Shown here: piece by piece, positions 38,701 to 46,607 of the stretch
Layout: each line of letters starts with the position of its first letter
Numbering within the stretch: the first letter of the stretch is position 1
Assembly (NCBI RefSeq): GCF_024448955.1
Contig: NZ_JAMOIH010000017.1
Location: 54,224 to 118,223, forward strand
DNA from: Stutzerimonas stutzeri
Lineage (GTDB): Bacteria > Pseudomonadota > Gammaproteobacteria > Pseudomonadales > Pseudomonadaceae
Reading direction: 5' to 3'
DNA: 64,000 nucleotides
The notes under the pieces: model-generated
The model's input: the letters and a program-made list of their open reading frames with translations, nothing else
What the model was told of the DNA's origin: nothing
Database searches by the model: none
Position numbers and translations under genes: made by a program

Positions 38701-38716
38701 AGCGACGCCCTGTCAT
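35696..38716 (-). CDS. Multi-domain T6SS peptidoglycan-hydrolase effector (M23-like, SH3-like, EF-hand, GH19-like)
   Basis: A 1006-residue protein without a signal peptide, three genes downstream of the T6SS kinase and behind vgrG. About 70-155 resembles an M23/LytM fold (VNDGDAITYGQHIG, then IHVHAELE). About 215-460 resembles a second M23 domain (WHGGIHLD, YSLYMHL, IKAGDLIGHVGKY, LLHLEVF) interrupted at ~335-405 by an SH3_3-like insert (SSELNVRADAQSDASIVGKL). An EF-hand (DTNRDGKMTSEE) is at 642-653. The end is GH19-like: QFFAQVKAEVG with Glu803 as likely acid, KEEDLWYS near 812, and YKGKGFIQLTWKENY. It probably cleaves target peptidoglycan in the periplasm. Domain calls are by eye; the second M23 has a degenerate final motif. 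Confidence 0.78.
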   Translation of the reverse strand: MTGRRFKIVESVGSRIEDVNRYEDLAKHHPSAGREPNRDYETISGELEEVRHVGGRTLIKKDFVLLVDGSNRSIPVPSPLAGYAKTSRAYGTLKIYDAPTNGQLIGQILHLHPTFKVNDGDAITYGQHIGLQAGTDRAGAQSYAIHVHAELEEGDFRRYIADMVNGTLNPDDAKPDVAENGKSAAKGDWCYPYTPSAGHSLQHLTALSKAKAGFYPIGGNGLWHGGIHLDKGTSEAFDQSRINCMTHGEVVAYRIDEEYPVSTYAGRPPFQIRAPFSTGFVLVRHRLQAKAPATADESKPKPPALTIYSLYMHLKCWKDYRQDEKLERPAFWGSGVYTVNTRSSELNVRADAQSDASIVGKLSKGAHIRASGEGAFLKLEQVISGNNESALTPGDDGSLPGYVSSSFLTAQSQPKTMGTVVLLDPPLPIKAGDLIGHVGKYQNQSDGSPQDLLHLEVFSCEDVPTSISESRTWAQHLPEEEKTLLKVHAGASKLIPHRDDIKAGNPPKLTDDGAEIGVDLILPQSLLDALPAEAKINIPTSNTATGCSPETNWWRLDGLLADKDGQPINGWLAEQELITTRHSPWEWEGFDFLEDTDTPSAGLAYYLNAARRLSDDEKASYQGAIDQSDNGPVRSRLYDIIDTNRDGKMTSEEIQAALEKPWHAQSISQLVTRHESEWFWDASRWDELDELMGHSPDDPNQDWVEEKNRIKALNWWGDVAGSLKLDASGKAWHFQPINLVMMQNLSPAPASELISAENMKKIFPSSQEAVREEVRTLFNKYAGQFEVNTPERMSQFFAQVKAEVGDALVGKEEDLWYSTTALRNLFGRYFSQYPQEADELGYKRISMQQYKALPASAKSGYRIIKNYAYSQLPQEDEIAKRIYCCSVPGQNFHLTPGGCAEGLSYKGKGFIQLTWKENYKAVERLLKAKIPNENINIVANPNQVLETKYGLLTALGFWEWQSLGGKSGNSTTHTDEITKVVNLHTKSYAKRRENFEFIYGILKNAQ

Positions 38717-38754
38717 GACTTGTCCTGTGAAAAGGTTGTAATCGTACTCAACGC

Positions 38755-39234
38755 TCAGAGGCCGCAGGCCGCTCCGAAGGTCTTGTAGGTGTCCGTCTTG
38801 CCGGCTGATTCGAAGGTGAGGTCGACGTGGCGGTCATCCGATTCGTTGTACTCCGAATGATTGAACTGGCTGACCGTGGTGAGCGTGGCGCTCATTCCCT
38901 CGTAGGCGTAGGCCGTACGGGTCGCGTCGATGTCGGTCTGTTGCAGTTCATGGACGGTGCCGGCGATCTTGACGAAGAGCACGTCATCGAGTTCAACGGC
39001 GATCGGCTGGGCGTCATCCAGGGCCTGGTACTGCTCATCGGCCGGCACCAGTGCGCAGCGGTAATTCTCGATGCCGCCGCCCTCCTGATATTGGGTGACG
39101 GCTTCCTGGTAGGTGATGGACTCCAGTTCGGCGGCCGCGCAGCCAGTCAGATACCCACAGGACAGGATGAATAAGAGTGCCTGGGCGACGAGGTGACGGC
39201 CCATGGTTGCTTGCTTCTTTGTCATGACGTTCAT
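38755..39234 (-). CDS. Small lipoprotein between vgrG and the effector, candidate immunity protein
   Basis: A 159-residue protein with a lipoprotein signal: hydrophobic segment LVAQALLFILSCGYLTGC with Cys32 as the lipidation site, followed by Ala rather than Asp, so outer-membrane sorting is expected. An internal ATG at 39204 (MGRHLVAQ) with AAGAAG upstream may be the true start. The rest is a soluble domain with one disulfide possible (YRCALV and the terminal ACGL). No known domain. It lies 8 bases after vgrG and 38 before the effector gene, which suggests immunity or outer-membrane protection. Confidence 0.68.
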   Translation of the reverse strand: MNVMTKKQATMGRHLVAQALLFILSCGYLTGCAAAELESITYQEAVTQYQEGGGIENYRCALVPADEQYQALDDAQPIAVELDDVLFVKIAGTVHELQQTDIDATRTAYAYEGMSATLTTVSQFNHSEYNESDDRHVDLTFESAGKTDTYKTFGAACGL

Positions 39235-39242
39235 GGTTCGAC

Positions 39243-41321
39243 TCAGCCTGAAAAATTCATGGTTCTTTTGACTTTCTTTTTGGGTTTGATCAGGCCAGAT
39301 GGCGCCTGCTCCAGCTGATTTCCCGCCTTGTCCTTGTCCGCTGTGCCCGGCAGCACCGGCAGCTTGACACCGATTCCCGAACCCTTGCCCGGCGCTCCGC
39401 CTGCGTTGATCTTGGTCATGGGGCCGCTGACTGTGATGCCGCCTGGATCGAGCTTGATGAAGCTGCCGCCGGCAGTGAGGGTCAGTTCGATGCCGGCTTC
39501 GATGACCATCTTCTGGCCAGCCTTAAGGTGAATTTCGCGGCCGGCCTTGGTCAGTTGGGCGGTGCCGAGTTCGATGTGCTGGGTTTGGCCCACGCTCAAG
39601 TGATCGTCCGGGCTGACTTCCACCTTGCGGTCGTCGACGACGGTCAAGTGTTCTTCGGCTTTGAACTCGCTGTAGCTATTGGCCTCGACGGTGTCATGGC
39701 GTTCGTGCCCGACGCGGATCTTCTGATCGTGCTCGATGTTCTGGTCCCAGTTGCGCTGAGCATGCATGTAGATCTGCTCGGCGCCCTTGTGGTCCTCGAT
39801 GCGCAGCTCGTTGTAACCGCCGCCGCCCGGTGAAGTCAGGGTCTTGAATACTGTGCGGGTCTTGTTCGCCGGCAGGTCATAGGGCGTCTGGTGTTCTGCG
39901 TGGTAGAGGCAACCACTGACGAGAGGCTGATCGGGGTCGCCTTCGAGAAAGGTAATCAACACTTCCATGCCGACGCGCGGGATGGCGATGCCGCCGTAAC
40001 GATCACCCGCCCAGCTGCTGGAAACGCGCAGCCAGCAGCTGGTCTTGTCGTCGGCGGTACCGATGCGATCCCAGTGAAACTGGACCTTTACGCGACCGTG
40101 TTCGTCGCAGTGGATTTCCTCGCCGGTGGGGCCCGTGACGACGGCGGTCTGACTTCCGAGAACCCTAGGTTTGGGGTGATGCAATGCCGGGCGATAAGGG
40201 ATGTTCCAGGGAGTGGCGGTGAAGTGGTTGCGGTAGCCCTGGGTGAATGTGTTGTCTGCTCGATCCAGCCCCTCACCCCAACCCTCTCCCCGGAGGGTGG
40301 AACTAGTGATCGACTCTTCCAGCACCTGTGGCTGCTTGCCTTCGTGGATCACCTCGGTGACCAGCCAGAGATCGTTCCATTCCTGGCGCGGGTGGTCGGA
40401 GATTTCCAGCAGATGACCGCTGACCAGCTTGTGCTGGTCGCTGTTGCCTTCGGCCAAGCGGTAATCGGCGCGATGGCGCTCCAAGGCGCGCAGGGACAGG
40501 TGTTTGCCGCGTGTGCGGTCGGTGAAACGGCCGGGGTAGTCGTAGTCCTCCAGGTTCGGCTGCGCCGTTGTCGGCTGTCCGGATGGGCCGTTATGAGCGG
40601 CTTCCATCAACAGGCGCGGTTGTTCGAAATCATAGTCGCGCCGGCTGACGCCGTTGGTGCGGGTTTGCAGACGTACGGAGAAGCCTTTGATCACCGGTTC
40701 GTCGGCGACCAGGCCGCTGTTCTGAAGATAGGCCGTGGGTTGGCCGAGTCTGGGAAAGCTGGTCTGGTCATCGCCGAACACCAGGACGTGGCCGTCTGAG
40801 GTATGTTCGAAGTGGTAGTGAATGCCTTCTTCCTCGCACAGGCGCTGGATGAAGTGCAGGTCGGTTTCGTCGTACTGCGTGCAATAGTCGCGCTCGGGAT
40901 AGACCGTCGGACCGAGTTGAAAGCGATAGGCGTTGGCCTGGATGCTGTGACCTTCGAGCACCTGGGCGACGATCTGCGGCACAGTCAGATGCTGGAAGAT
41001 GCGCTGATCGGTGCGGTGGGCCAGATAGGCGAGTTGCGGGACGATGGCCAGCCGGTAGCGGGTCAGGCGCTTGCCGGACTCGCCCTGGGCGACGCGGTGG
41101 ATCAGCCCATGGATGCCGTTGCCCGATGGCGAGAGGGCGAGAAAAGCCGGCTGGTGAAGCAGGCTGTGCAAGTCGAGATCGGGGCGCTCGCTGACCAGCT
41201 CCAGGTCGAAGCGATAGGGTTGGCTGATGGCCTCGCGACCGGTGAACGCGAGCACTTTCAGATCGTGCTCGATGCCTTCGATGGTGATACTGAAATGGGT
41301 GTCATTAGCCGCGTTGAACAT
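39243..41321 (-). CDS. vgrG: T6SS spike protein VgrG
   Basis: A 692-residue VgrG. ATG at 41321 (MFNAANDTHFSITIEG) has AAGGAAG 5-6 bases upstream; an ATG at 41345 overlapping the kinase stop is the alternative. The gp27-like part comes first (FTGREAISQPYRFDLELVS, CTQYDETDLHFIQRLCEEEGIHYHF), then the gp5 OB-fold (EIHCDEHGRVKVQFHWDR, SSWAGDRYGG, PRVGMEVLITFLEGDPDQPLV) and the C-terminal beta-helix spike (KMVIEAGIELTLTAGGSFIKLDPGGI). It has a short basic tail, not an enzymatic extension. An in-frame repeat-derived peptide (LRGEGWGEGL) interrupts the linker before the OB-fold. It probably delivers the adjacent effector. Confidence 0.95.
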   Translation of the reverse strand: MFNAANDTHFSITIEGIEHDLKVLAFTGREAISQPYRFDLELVSERPDLDLHSLLHQPAFLALSPSGNGIHGLIHRVAQGESGKRLTRYRLAIVPQLAYLAHRTDQRIFQHLTVPQIVAQVLEGHSIQANAYRFQLGPTVYPERDYCTQYDETDLHFIQRLCEEEGIHYHFEHTSDGHVLVFGDDQTSFPRLGQPTAYLQNSGLVADEPVIKGFSVRLQTRTNGVSRRDYDFEQPRLLMEAAHNGPSGQPTTAQPNLEDYDYPGRFTDRTRGKHLSLRALERHRADYRLAEGNSDQHKLVSGHLLEISDHPRQEWNDLWLVTEVIHEGKQPQVLEESITSSTLRGEGWGEGLDRADNTFTQGYRNHFTATPWNIPYRPALHHPKPRVLGSQTAVVTGPTGEEIHCDEHGRVKVQFHWDRIGTADDKTSCWLRVSSSWAGDRYGGIAIPRVGMEVLITFLEGDPDQPLVSGCLYHAEHQTPYDLPANKTRTVFKTLTSPGGGGYNELRIEDHKGAEQIYMHAQRNWDQNIEHDQKIRVGHERHDTVEANSYSEFKAEEHLTVVDDRKVEVSPDDHLSVGQTQHIELGTAQLTKAGREIHLKAGQKMVIEAGIELTLTAGGSFIKLDPGGITVSGPMTKINAGGAPGKGSGIGVKLPVLPGTADKDKAGNQLEQAPSGLIKPKKKVKRTMNFSG
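40269..40298. repeat. Dispersed C-rich repeat inside vgrG
   Basis: The plus strand reads CCCCTCACCCCAACCCTCTC followed by CCCGGAGGG, the core of a widespread bacterial intergenic repeat. On the coding (minus) strand it is read in frame as LRGEGWGEGL. It lies between the gp27-like and OB-fold parts of VgrG and keeps the frame open. Confidence 0.7.
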
Positions 41322-41341
41322 CGCGCTTCCTTGTCCTTGTG

Positions 41342-42328
41342 TCATCCATGGGTGCGCCCGAACCAGCGCTGCATCCGGCTGGGTGCGGGGCGGCGGAAGA
41401 TATCCAGTAGCTGGGTCACGCTACTCGTTCGCTCGTCTACATCGAAAGCGAGTGTCCTAAGCAACGAGTGCCAAACATGAGTAGGCAGCTTCGGCGGGCA
41501 GCGCAGCTCTTTTTCCAGCGCCATCGCTTTGGCCTGCTTGGCGCTCAAGCGGCGGAACGGGTGTTTGCCGCTCGCTAATTCGAACAATAGGCAACCGAGC
41601 GCGTAGATATCGCTGGCTTCAGATGGCTCGTCGCCGTCCAGCAGTTCAGGAGCTGCATAGCGCGTCGTCCACGCCTTGAAACGGTTGCGCGAGAGGCGCG
41701 GTAGATTTTTGAGTACGCCCTCGAGTGGCTGGCCGAGCCCGTAATCGAACAGGCGTAATCCGTCCTCTGCGAGTATCACATTGCTCGGTTTGAGGTCTCC
41801 GTGAATGACGCCGCGGCTATGTGAATACGCGAGCGCTTCGAGCAGCGGCAGGGCGATCTCGCGCAACTCATTCCAGGCGAGCCCTTCGGGGTGCTCGCCG
41901 AGCAGCTGGTCGAGCGTCGGGCCCTTGAGCAATTCGAGGGTGATGAAGGCACGCTGGCTGGCGGTGTCCACGTCGAAGCCGAACAGGCGCACGACGTGGC
42001 GATGACTCAGCCGGGCAGTTAGTGCGAATTCGGTATAAAGCAGCGCATGGGCGTCGGGGTATTCGGCGAAATCGTCGCTCAGGGTCTTCAGCGCGACGTA
42101 GGGTTCCGGATCGCCGAATTGCTCGCGCAATAGATCCCGCGCCCGGTAGACCGCGCCCATGCCACCGACCCCGAGCAATCGTTCGATCCGGTAACGCCCG
42201 CCAAGCACCTGAGGCAGCTCCCCGGTTGTAACGGTTGCAGGCGTTGGTGCCTGCCCCGGCGCAGCAGTAGCGGCGAAAGCGAAATAAGTCAGATCCGAGG
42301 CCGGTTCGGCGCAAAAAGGTTGGTTCAT
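41342..42328 (-). CDS. stk1: T6SS-associated serine/threonine protein kinase (Stk1/PpkA-like)
   Basis: A 328-residue Hanks-type kinase. ATG at 42328 overlaps the phosphatase stop by four bases. The P-loop is LLGVGGMGAVYRARD, the lysine is in VALKTL, and the catalytic loop is VIHGDLKPSNVIL (HGD in place of HRD). The metal-binding motif reads DYG rather than DFG, and the activation/APE region is RYAAPELL. No C-terminal transmembrane or vWA domain follows, so it is the short Stk1 type of H2-T6SS clusters, not full-length PpkA. It pairs with the PP2C phosphatase to set Fha phosphorylation. Confidence 0.88.
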   Translation of the reverse strand: MNQPFCAEPASDLTYFAFAATAAPGQAPTPATVTTGELPQVLGGRYRIERLLGVGGMGAVYRARDLLREQFGDPEPYVALKTLSDDFAEYPDAHALLYTEFALTARLSHRHVVRLFGFDVDTASQRAFITLELLKGPTLDQLLGEHPEGLAWNELREIALPLLEALAYSHSRGVIHGDLKPSNVILAEDGLRLFDYGLGQPLEGVLKNLPRLSRNRFKAWTTRYAAPELLDGDEPSEASDIYALGCLLFELASGKHPFRRLSAKQAKAMALEKELRCPPKLPTHVWHSLLRTLAFDVDERTSSVTQLLDIFRRPAPSRMQRWFGRTHG

Positions 42329-43062
42329 CGACGCACCACCACGGCGCTGAGATTGTCCCGCGCCGGACCGTCCATGGCCTGGTCGAACAGGCGCTGTAGC
42401 GCAAGTCCAGGCGACGGCGAGTTCAGCGCCGCGCTCAGGGCATCCGGCGACAAACTCTGGTAGAGCCCGTCGCTGCACAGAAGCAGAGTGTCGCCGGGGT
42501 GGACGTCGAACTCGAGGATATCCAGCTCCAATTGCTCGCTGGCGCCAACGGCACGGGTGAGCGCGTGCGCTGCGGGGTGGCGTGCGGCCTCCTGCGGGCT
42601 GAGGTTCTGCTCGTCGATGAGTTGCCGCAGCAGCGAATGGTCGCGCGAAAGCTGATACAGACGGCTGCTGCGCAAGAGGTAGCAGCGGCTGTCCCCGGCC
42701 CAGACGCAAGCGGCGCGTTCGCCTTCCATCAGCAGGGCGACCACGGTACTGCCGATGACTGGGTCGGGACGTTCGGCGGTGACGGTCAGCTCCTGTCCGA
42801 GGCGGCGATTGAGTTCGTGCAGACAGCGGCGCAGGCTGAGCAAACGCTCGGCCAGACTGCCTTCGGGCAGCTCGGCCAGCTGCTCGACGATCAGGCGGCT
42901 GGCCAAGGCGCCGTTTTGGTGGCCACCCATTCCGTCCGCGACGACCCAGAGTCCTTGCTCGGGGAGGTCGAGAAAAGCGTCTTCGTTGCGTGCGCGGACC
43001 TTGCCCTTATCGGTCCGCGCCGCGCTTCGCCAGCTGTAGACCTGACTCGGCGTCCCGGTCAT
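42325..43062 (-). CDS. stp1: T6SS-associated PP2C-type protein phosphatase (Stp1/PppA-like)
   Basis: A 245-residue PP2C phosphatase: AARTDKGKVRARNEDAF, VVADGMGGHQNG, CVWAGDSRCYLLR, LTRAVG, LLCSDGLYQSL and ARDNLSAVVV carry the metal-coordinating aspartates. ATG at 43062 shares one base with the tssM stop; a GTG one codon earlier is an alternative. It opposes the downstream kinase. Confidence 0.9.
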   Translation of the reverse strand: MTGTPSQVYSWRSAARTDKGKVRARNEDAFLDLPEQGLWVVADGMGGHQNGALASRLIVEQLAELPEGSLAERLLSLRRCLHELNRRLGQELTVTAERPDPVIGSTVVALLMEGERAACVWAGDSRCYLLRSSRLYQLSRDHSLLRQLIDEQNLSPQEAARHPAAHALTRAVGASEQLELDILEFDVHPGDTLLLCSDGLYQSLSPDALSAALNSPSPGLALQRLFDQAMDGPARDNLSAVVVRR

Positions 43063-46000
43063 CACAGGGTCGCCGGCAGCTTGAAGTCACGCAGCAGGGC
43101 GATGTCGAACGGGTTCGGCGAGCGCTGGCTATGCAACAGGTAGTTGGCGTGGCGCCCGCCGAGGTTGGCCTTGAGCATCAATACATCACGCCCGCTGTGG
43201 TAGTCGACCTGCATCAGATCCAGCAGGCGGAACAGCGACCAGGGGCCTGTGTTTTTCTCGATACCGACGCGGCGTCCACCGAGCTCCTCGACCACCAGGC
43301 TGGTGCGGCCATCGTCTGCGGTAGCCGGCCAGCTGAAAGCGGTCTGCACGATCGGCCCATGGCGGTATTCCATCTGCTGATTGCCAAAGCGGAAGTCGGC
43401 GCGACCCAGGCTCGAGTCCAGCGAATAAGGCTCTAGCTTGAAGCGGATCTGTGGCTCGTTCGGGCTCTCCGCGAAAAAGCTGCGGCGGATGGTCTGTGCA
43501 TGCCCCATCTGCGCCAAGAATTCGCGCGACAGCGGCAGGCCACGACCATCAACGCGGCGCAGCTGGTACTGGCCGGCGCTGCCGCTGACGAAAGGTTTGA
43601 GGTAGCGATCGAAAAAGCCGTCGGCAACGCCTTGTGCCTTGAAGAATTCACGAAAATCAGCGATCGCGACGTCGCTTTCACTGTGAGCGCTGAACGGATA
43701 GCGCTGACGCAGCGACGTTTTGTAGAACGCATACAGTTCGCCCTGGTAGCGCCGATTGAGGTAGTGATAGGCGTCGTTCAAGACTAACGTCCAGCTGTCC
43801 TCGGCGAGCAGACCGAGCCAGTTGCCGATGGGGTGCGGCAGACGGGCCGCGCTGGTGCGCAACTGGTTGATCACGTCGCGCTGTCCGCCCATACGCGCCT
43901 TGGCCAGCTCGAACGCGGCCTGATCCGGCGCGCTGGCGTGGGCCAGGCTCCCCAGTTGCAGCTGCAACGCGTCGAGCGCCTGCAGCGTCGGGATCAGCTC
44001 GGCGCTGGCGCCCGCCTGTTCGTCGAGCAGGCGATGCAGCGGTTCGAATCGACGCTCTAGCATCTTGCGCGCGGTGTCCGGCAGATTCTTGGCCAGTGCG
44101 GCCTGGGTTTGTTCTGCGGCGGCCGAGGCCAGTTTGGCAGCCTTGCTCAGTTCGCCATCGGCATCCTTGAGCGCATCTGCAGCATCACCTGCGGCGTCCG
44201 CTGCGCCGGCAAAGCGGGTGTTGTCGCGCACTTCGACCAGCAATTGCAGCAGCGGCGAGTTGGCGGCGCTCAGCCCGCTTAGTAGTACGGCACCCTGGCC
44301 GGCGCCAGCAATCGGCTCCAGCGACAGCTGTGCTACGGCTTCGCCCCAGTAGTTGGCGTAGTCGCGAAAGTAGAGCTGTTCCATTTCCACCATCAGGCGC
44401 CCAAGGTCCTTCAGGCTCAGACTGTCGCCCTCGCCGAGCACCCAGTTGTCGTGAAGGATCTCGCGCACCAGATCGCTGCCTTGAGCGACGTAGAACTTCT
44501 GGTAACCGTTCTGGGTGTAGAGGCCGGGGATGGCGTAATCGCCGCCGTTGAACAGCGCGCCTTGGGGGCCGAGGCGCTGGCTGAAGCGGTAGTCGGGCAG
44601 GCTGCGGGCCTGATCGCGCAACATGCGATAAACCACGTTGGCCAACGATTCGCTGCGTAGCACCTGCCGCGCCTCGGCGACAAGCTGATCGTTGAGCGCG
44701 TAAGGCGCGAAGCCTTCTTCGAGAAGGCGCTCGAAATGTGTGTTCAGACCGTTTTGCGCCACGGCATTGCCGGCATAGCGCAGCGACCAGTCGGCTGCCA
44801 GCCACTCCTTGAGAAAGCCTTCGTCGCGTCGCTGCGCCAGGTTGAGCATGAGGTAGGCGCGTAGGCTGCCGAGCAGACGCTCGCGATCGGTGAGGTTGGC
44901 ACGTATCTGAGCTTCGAGCTGGCGGCCGACGCGCGGCAGCAGCAGGTTTTCCAGCTCGCGGCGATAGGCCTGACGCAACGTCGGATCGACGTCCTCGCCC
45001 TGGTAGAGCCCGCCGCGCTGCAGGTAGGACATTTCGGCCTTGTCCGGGAATACCTGGGTGGCGGCATAGCTGGCGTCCAATGCCTTGAGCGTGCGTAGCG
45101 CGTCGTCCTGAGCGGTGATTCCCTGGTGCTCGTCTCCCAGCCGATCGGCCAGGCTGCGCAGCTGTTCGAGCCGCTCATGATTGCCGGAGAAACCATTGGC
45201 CCAGAGCGCGCCGAACAGCGCCAGGCAGGCGAAGCTCGCGGTATACAGGGCGCGCTGGCCCCAGTCGATACGGCGCACTTCCTTCTGGTCCAGTCCGGCC
45301 AGGTCGGCCTCGGGGAAAATCACTCGGCTGAGCAGGTGATTGATGAAGCGCGCTCGGCCACTGCGCAAAGTCGGCAGTGCGTTGCTGGACAGCCCGAGAT
45401 TACGGCCGATGCCGCTGGTCAGCGGATCGAGCCCGCCTTGCAGTTGCGGCGCGCTGGTCAGGTAGAAGCCGCGCAGCTGGCTGGCGCGCTGGTAGCGGTT
45501 GCCGGAAAACGCCAGCTCGATGAACAGGCAAAGGCGCTCGCCGATCTGACCGAGCTGATGAGGAAAGTCGAGAATGCGGCCGCGACGTTGGGTATCGCGC
45601 TCCTGGTGCATACGTAGAATCACCTGGCTGTTGAGCCGGCGCAGCAGCTCCTCGAACTCGCCTCGGATCACGTTGACGTCGGTGCCGTCCTGCTCTTTGC
45701 GGAAGCTGGCGCCAAGCACCTGATCGCTTTCTTCGCGCGACAGCTGGTCGAAGAATTCGTCGAAGCCGAGCACCTTGTCCGCCTTGCTCAGGACCAGATA
45801 GACCGGTACATCGGCGCCCAGGCGCTGGTGGATCTCGTGCAGGCGCTGGCGGCTTTGACGCGCCAGGGTTTCGAGCTCCAGTTCGCTCGACTGCAACAGT
45901 TGTTCGACTGGAATGTTGACCAGCACACCATTGAGCGGACGCGCACGGCGGCGGCGTAGCAGGCCGAGCAGCGTGTCCCAGGCCTTGCCGTCGACGGCGG

Positions 46001-46592
46001 CATCGGGCTGGGTCAGGTAACGGCCGGCGGTGTCGATCAACACCGCGTGGTCGACGAAATGCCAATCGGCGTAGCGAGTGCCCGAGACATCCTTGGTCAG
46101 GCGCTGGTTTTCGCTGCGGTTGAGCGGAAAGTCCAAGCCGGAGAAATCGAGCAGCGAGGTCTTGCCGCTGCCTTGCGGACCAAGCAATAGATACCACGGC
46201 AGATCGTTGCGCCATTTCTCGCTGCGCCCGCGGTACAGGCTTGAGCGCTTGAGAGTGCGCAGGGCGTCCCGATAGCGTTGGCGCAGGATGCTCTGCTCTT
46301 CGCCGACCAGACCTTCGCGGCGCAGGCGTTCCTGCAGTTCGTCATCACTGGCCTCGGCCTGCTGACGGCGGGTGCTGCGCCAGCTGGCGAAGACCATGAA
46401 CAGGCCCCAGGCCAGGCATAGACCGGCAATGGTCAGCAGGCGGCTGGTCGAGGATTCCCAGAATTTGTAATCGTCCACCGCCAGCAGCGGTCCGACGAAC
46501 CACACCAGCAGGGCCAGTACCAGCAGGACGCATAGGCTCCATACCCAGGTCTTGCGGAAAAACGCGGCAAGCTTGCCGAAAAAAACCTTCAT
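43062..46592 (-). CDS. tssM: T6SS inner-membrane protein TssM (IcmF)
   Basis: A 1176-residue IcmF-family protein. Two N-terminal helices (WVWSLCVLLVLALLVWF; LLTIAGLCLAWGLFMVFA) precede a cytoplasmic GTPase-like domain with Walker A LLGPQGSGKTS. A third helix (ALYTASFACLALFGALW, about 430-450) precedes a long periplasmic part ending in the beta-rich TssJ-binding region. With TssL and TssJ it forms the membrane complex. The Walker lysine is intact, so nucleotide use is possible. It follows tssL by 15 bases. Confidence 0.95.
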   Translation of the reverse strand: MKVFFGKLAAFFRKTWVWSLCVLLVLALLVWFVGPLLAVDDYKFWESSTSRLLTIAGLCLAWGLFMVFASWRSTRRQQAEASDDELQERLRREGLVGEEQSILRQRYRDALRTLKRSSLYRGRSEKWRNDLPWYLLLGPQGSGKTSLLDFSGLDFPLNRSENQRLTKDVSGTRYADWHFVDHAVLIDTAGRYLTQPDAAVDGKAWDTLLGLLRRRRARPLNGVLVNIPVEQLLQSSELELETLARQSRQRLHEIHQRLGADVPVYLVLSKADKVLGFDEFFDQLSREESDQVLGASFRKEQDGTDVNVIRGEFEELLRRLNSQVILRMHQERDTQRRGRILDFPHQLGQIGERLCLFIELAFSGNRYQRASQLRGFYLTSAPQLQGGLDPLTSGIGRNLGLSSNALPTLRSGRARFINHLLSRVIFPEADLAGLDQKEVRRIDWGQRALYTASFACLALFGALWANGFSGNHERLEQLRSLADRLGDEHQGITAQDDALRTLKALDASYAATQVFPDKAEMSYLQRGGLYQGEDVDPTLRQAYRRELENLLLPRVGRQLEAQIRANLTDRERLLGSLRAYLMLNLAQRRDEGFLKEWLAADWSLRYAGNAVAQNGLNTHFERLLEEGFAPYALNDQLVAEARQVLRSESLANVVYRMLRDQARSLPDYRFSQRLGPQGALFNGGDYAIPGLYTQNGYQKFYVAQGSDLVREILHDNWVLGEGDSLSLKDLGRLMVEMEQLYFRDYANYWGEAVAQLSLEPIAGAGQGAVLLSGLSAANSPLLQLLVEVRDNTRFAGAADAAGDAADALKDADGELSKAAKLASAAAEQTQAALAKNLPDTARKMLERRFEPLHRLLDEQAGASAELIPTLQALDALQLQLGSLAHASAPDQAAFELAKARMGGQRDVINQLRTSAARLPHPIGNWLGLLAEDSWTLVLNDAYHYLNRRYQGELYAFYKTSLRQRYPFSAHSESDVAIADFREFFKAQGVADGFFDRYLKPFVSGSAGQYQLRRVDGRGLPLSREFLAQMGHAQTIRRSFFAESPNEPQIRFKLEPYSLDSSLGRADFRFGNQQMEYRHGPIVQTAFSWPATADDGRTSLVVEELGGRRVGIEKNTGPWSLFRLLDLMQVDYHSGRDVLMLKANLGGRHANYLLHSQRSPNPFDIALLRDFKLPATL

Positions 46593-46607
46593 GGCATTAC
46601 GTCCTTG

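Noticed and set aside
39891..40799. 302-codon plus-strand frame opposite vgrG
   Set aside because: It is an antisense shadow of vgrG without a plausible start or family match.
41342..42709. Longer start for the T6SS kinase
   Set aside because: The first 127 codons of the longer frame are Arg/Ala-rich shadow of the phosphatase gene. The ATG at 42328 overlaps the phosphatase stop and gives a normal kinase.
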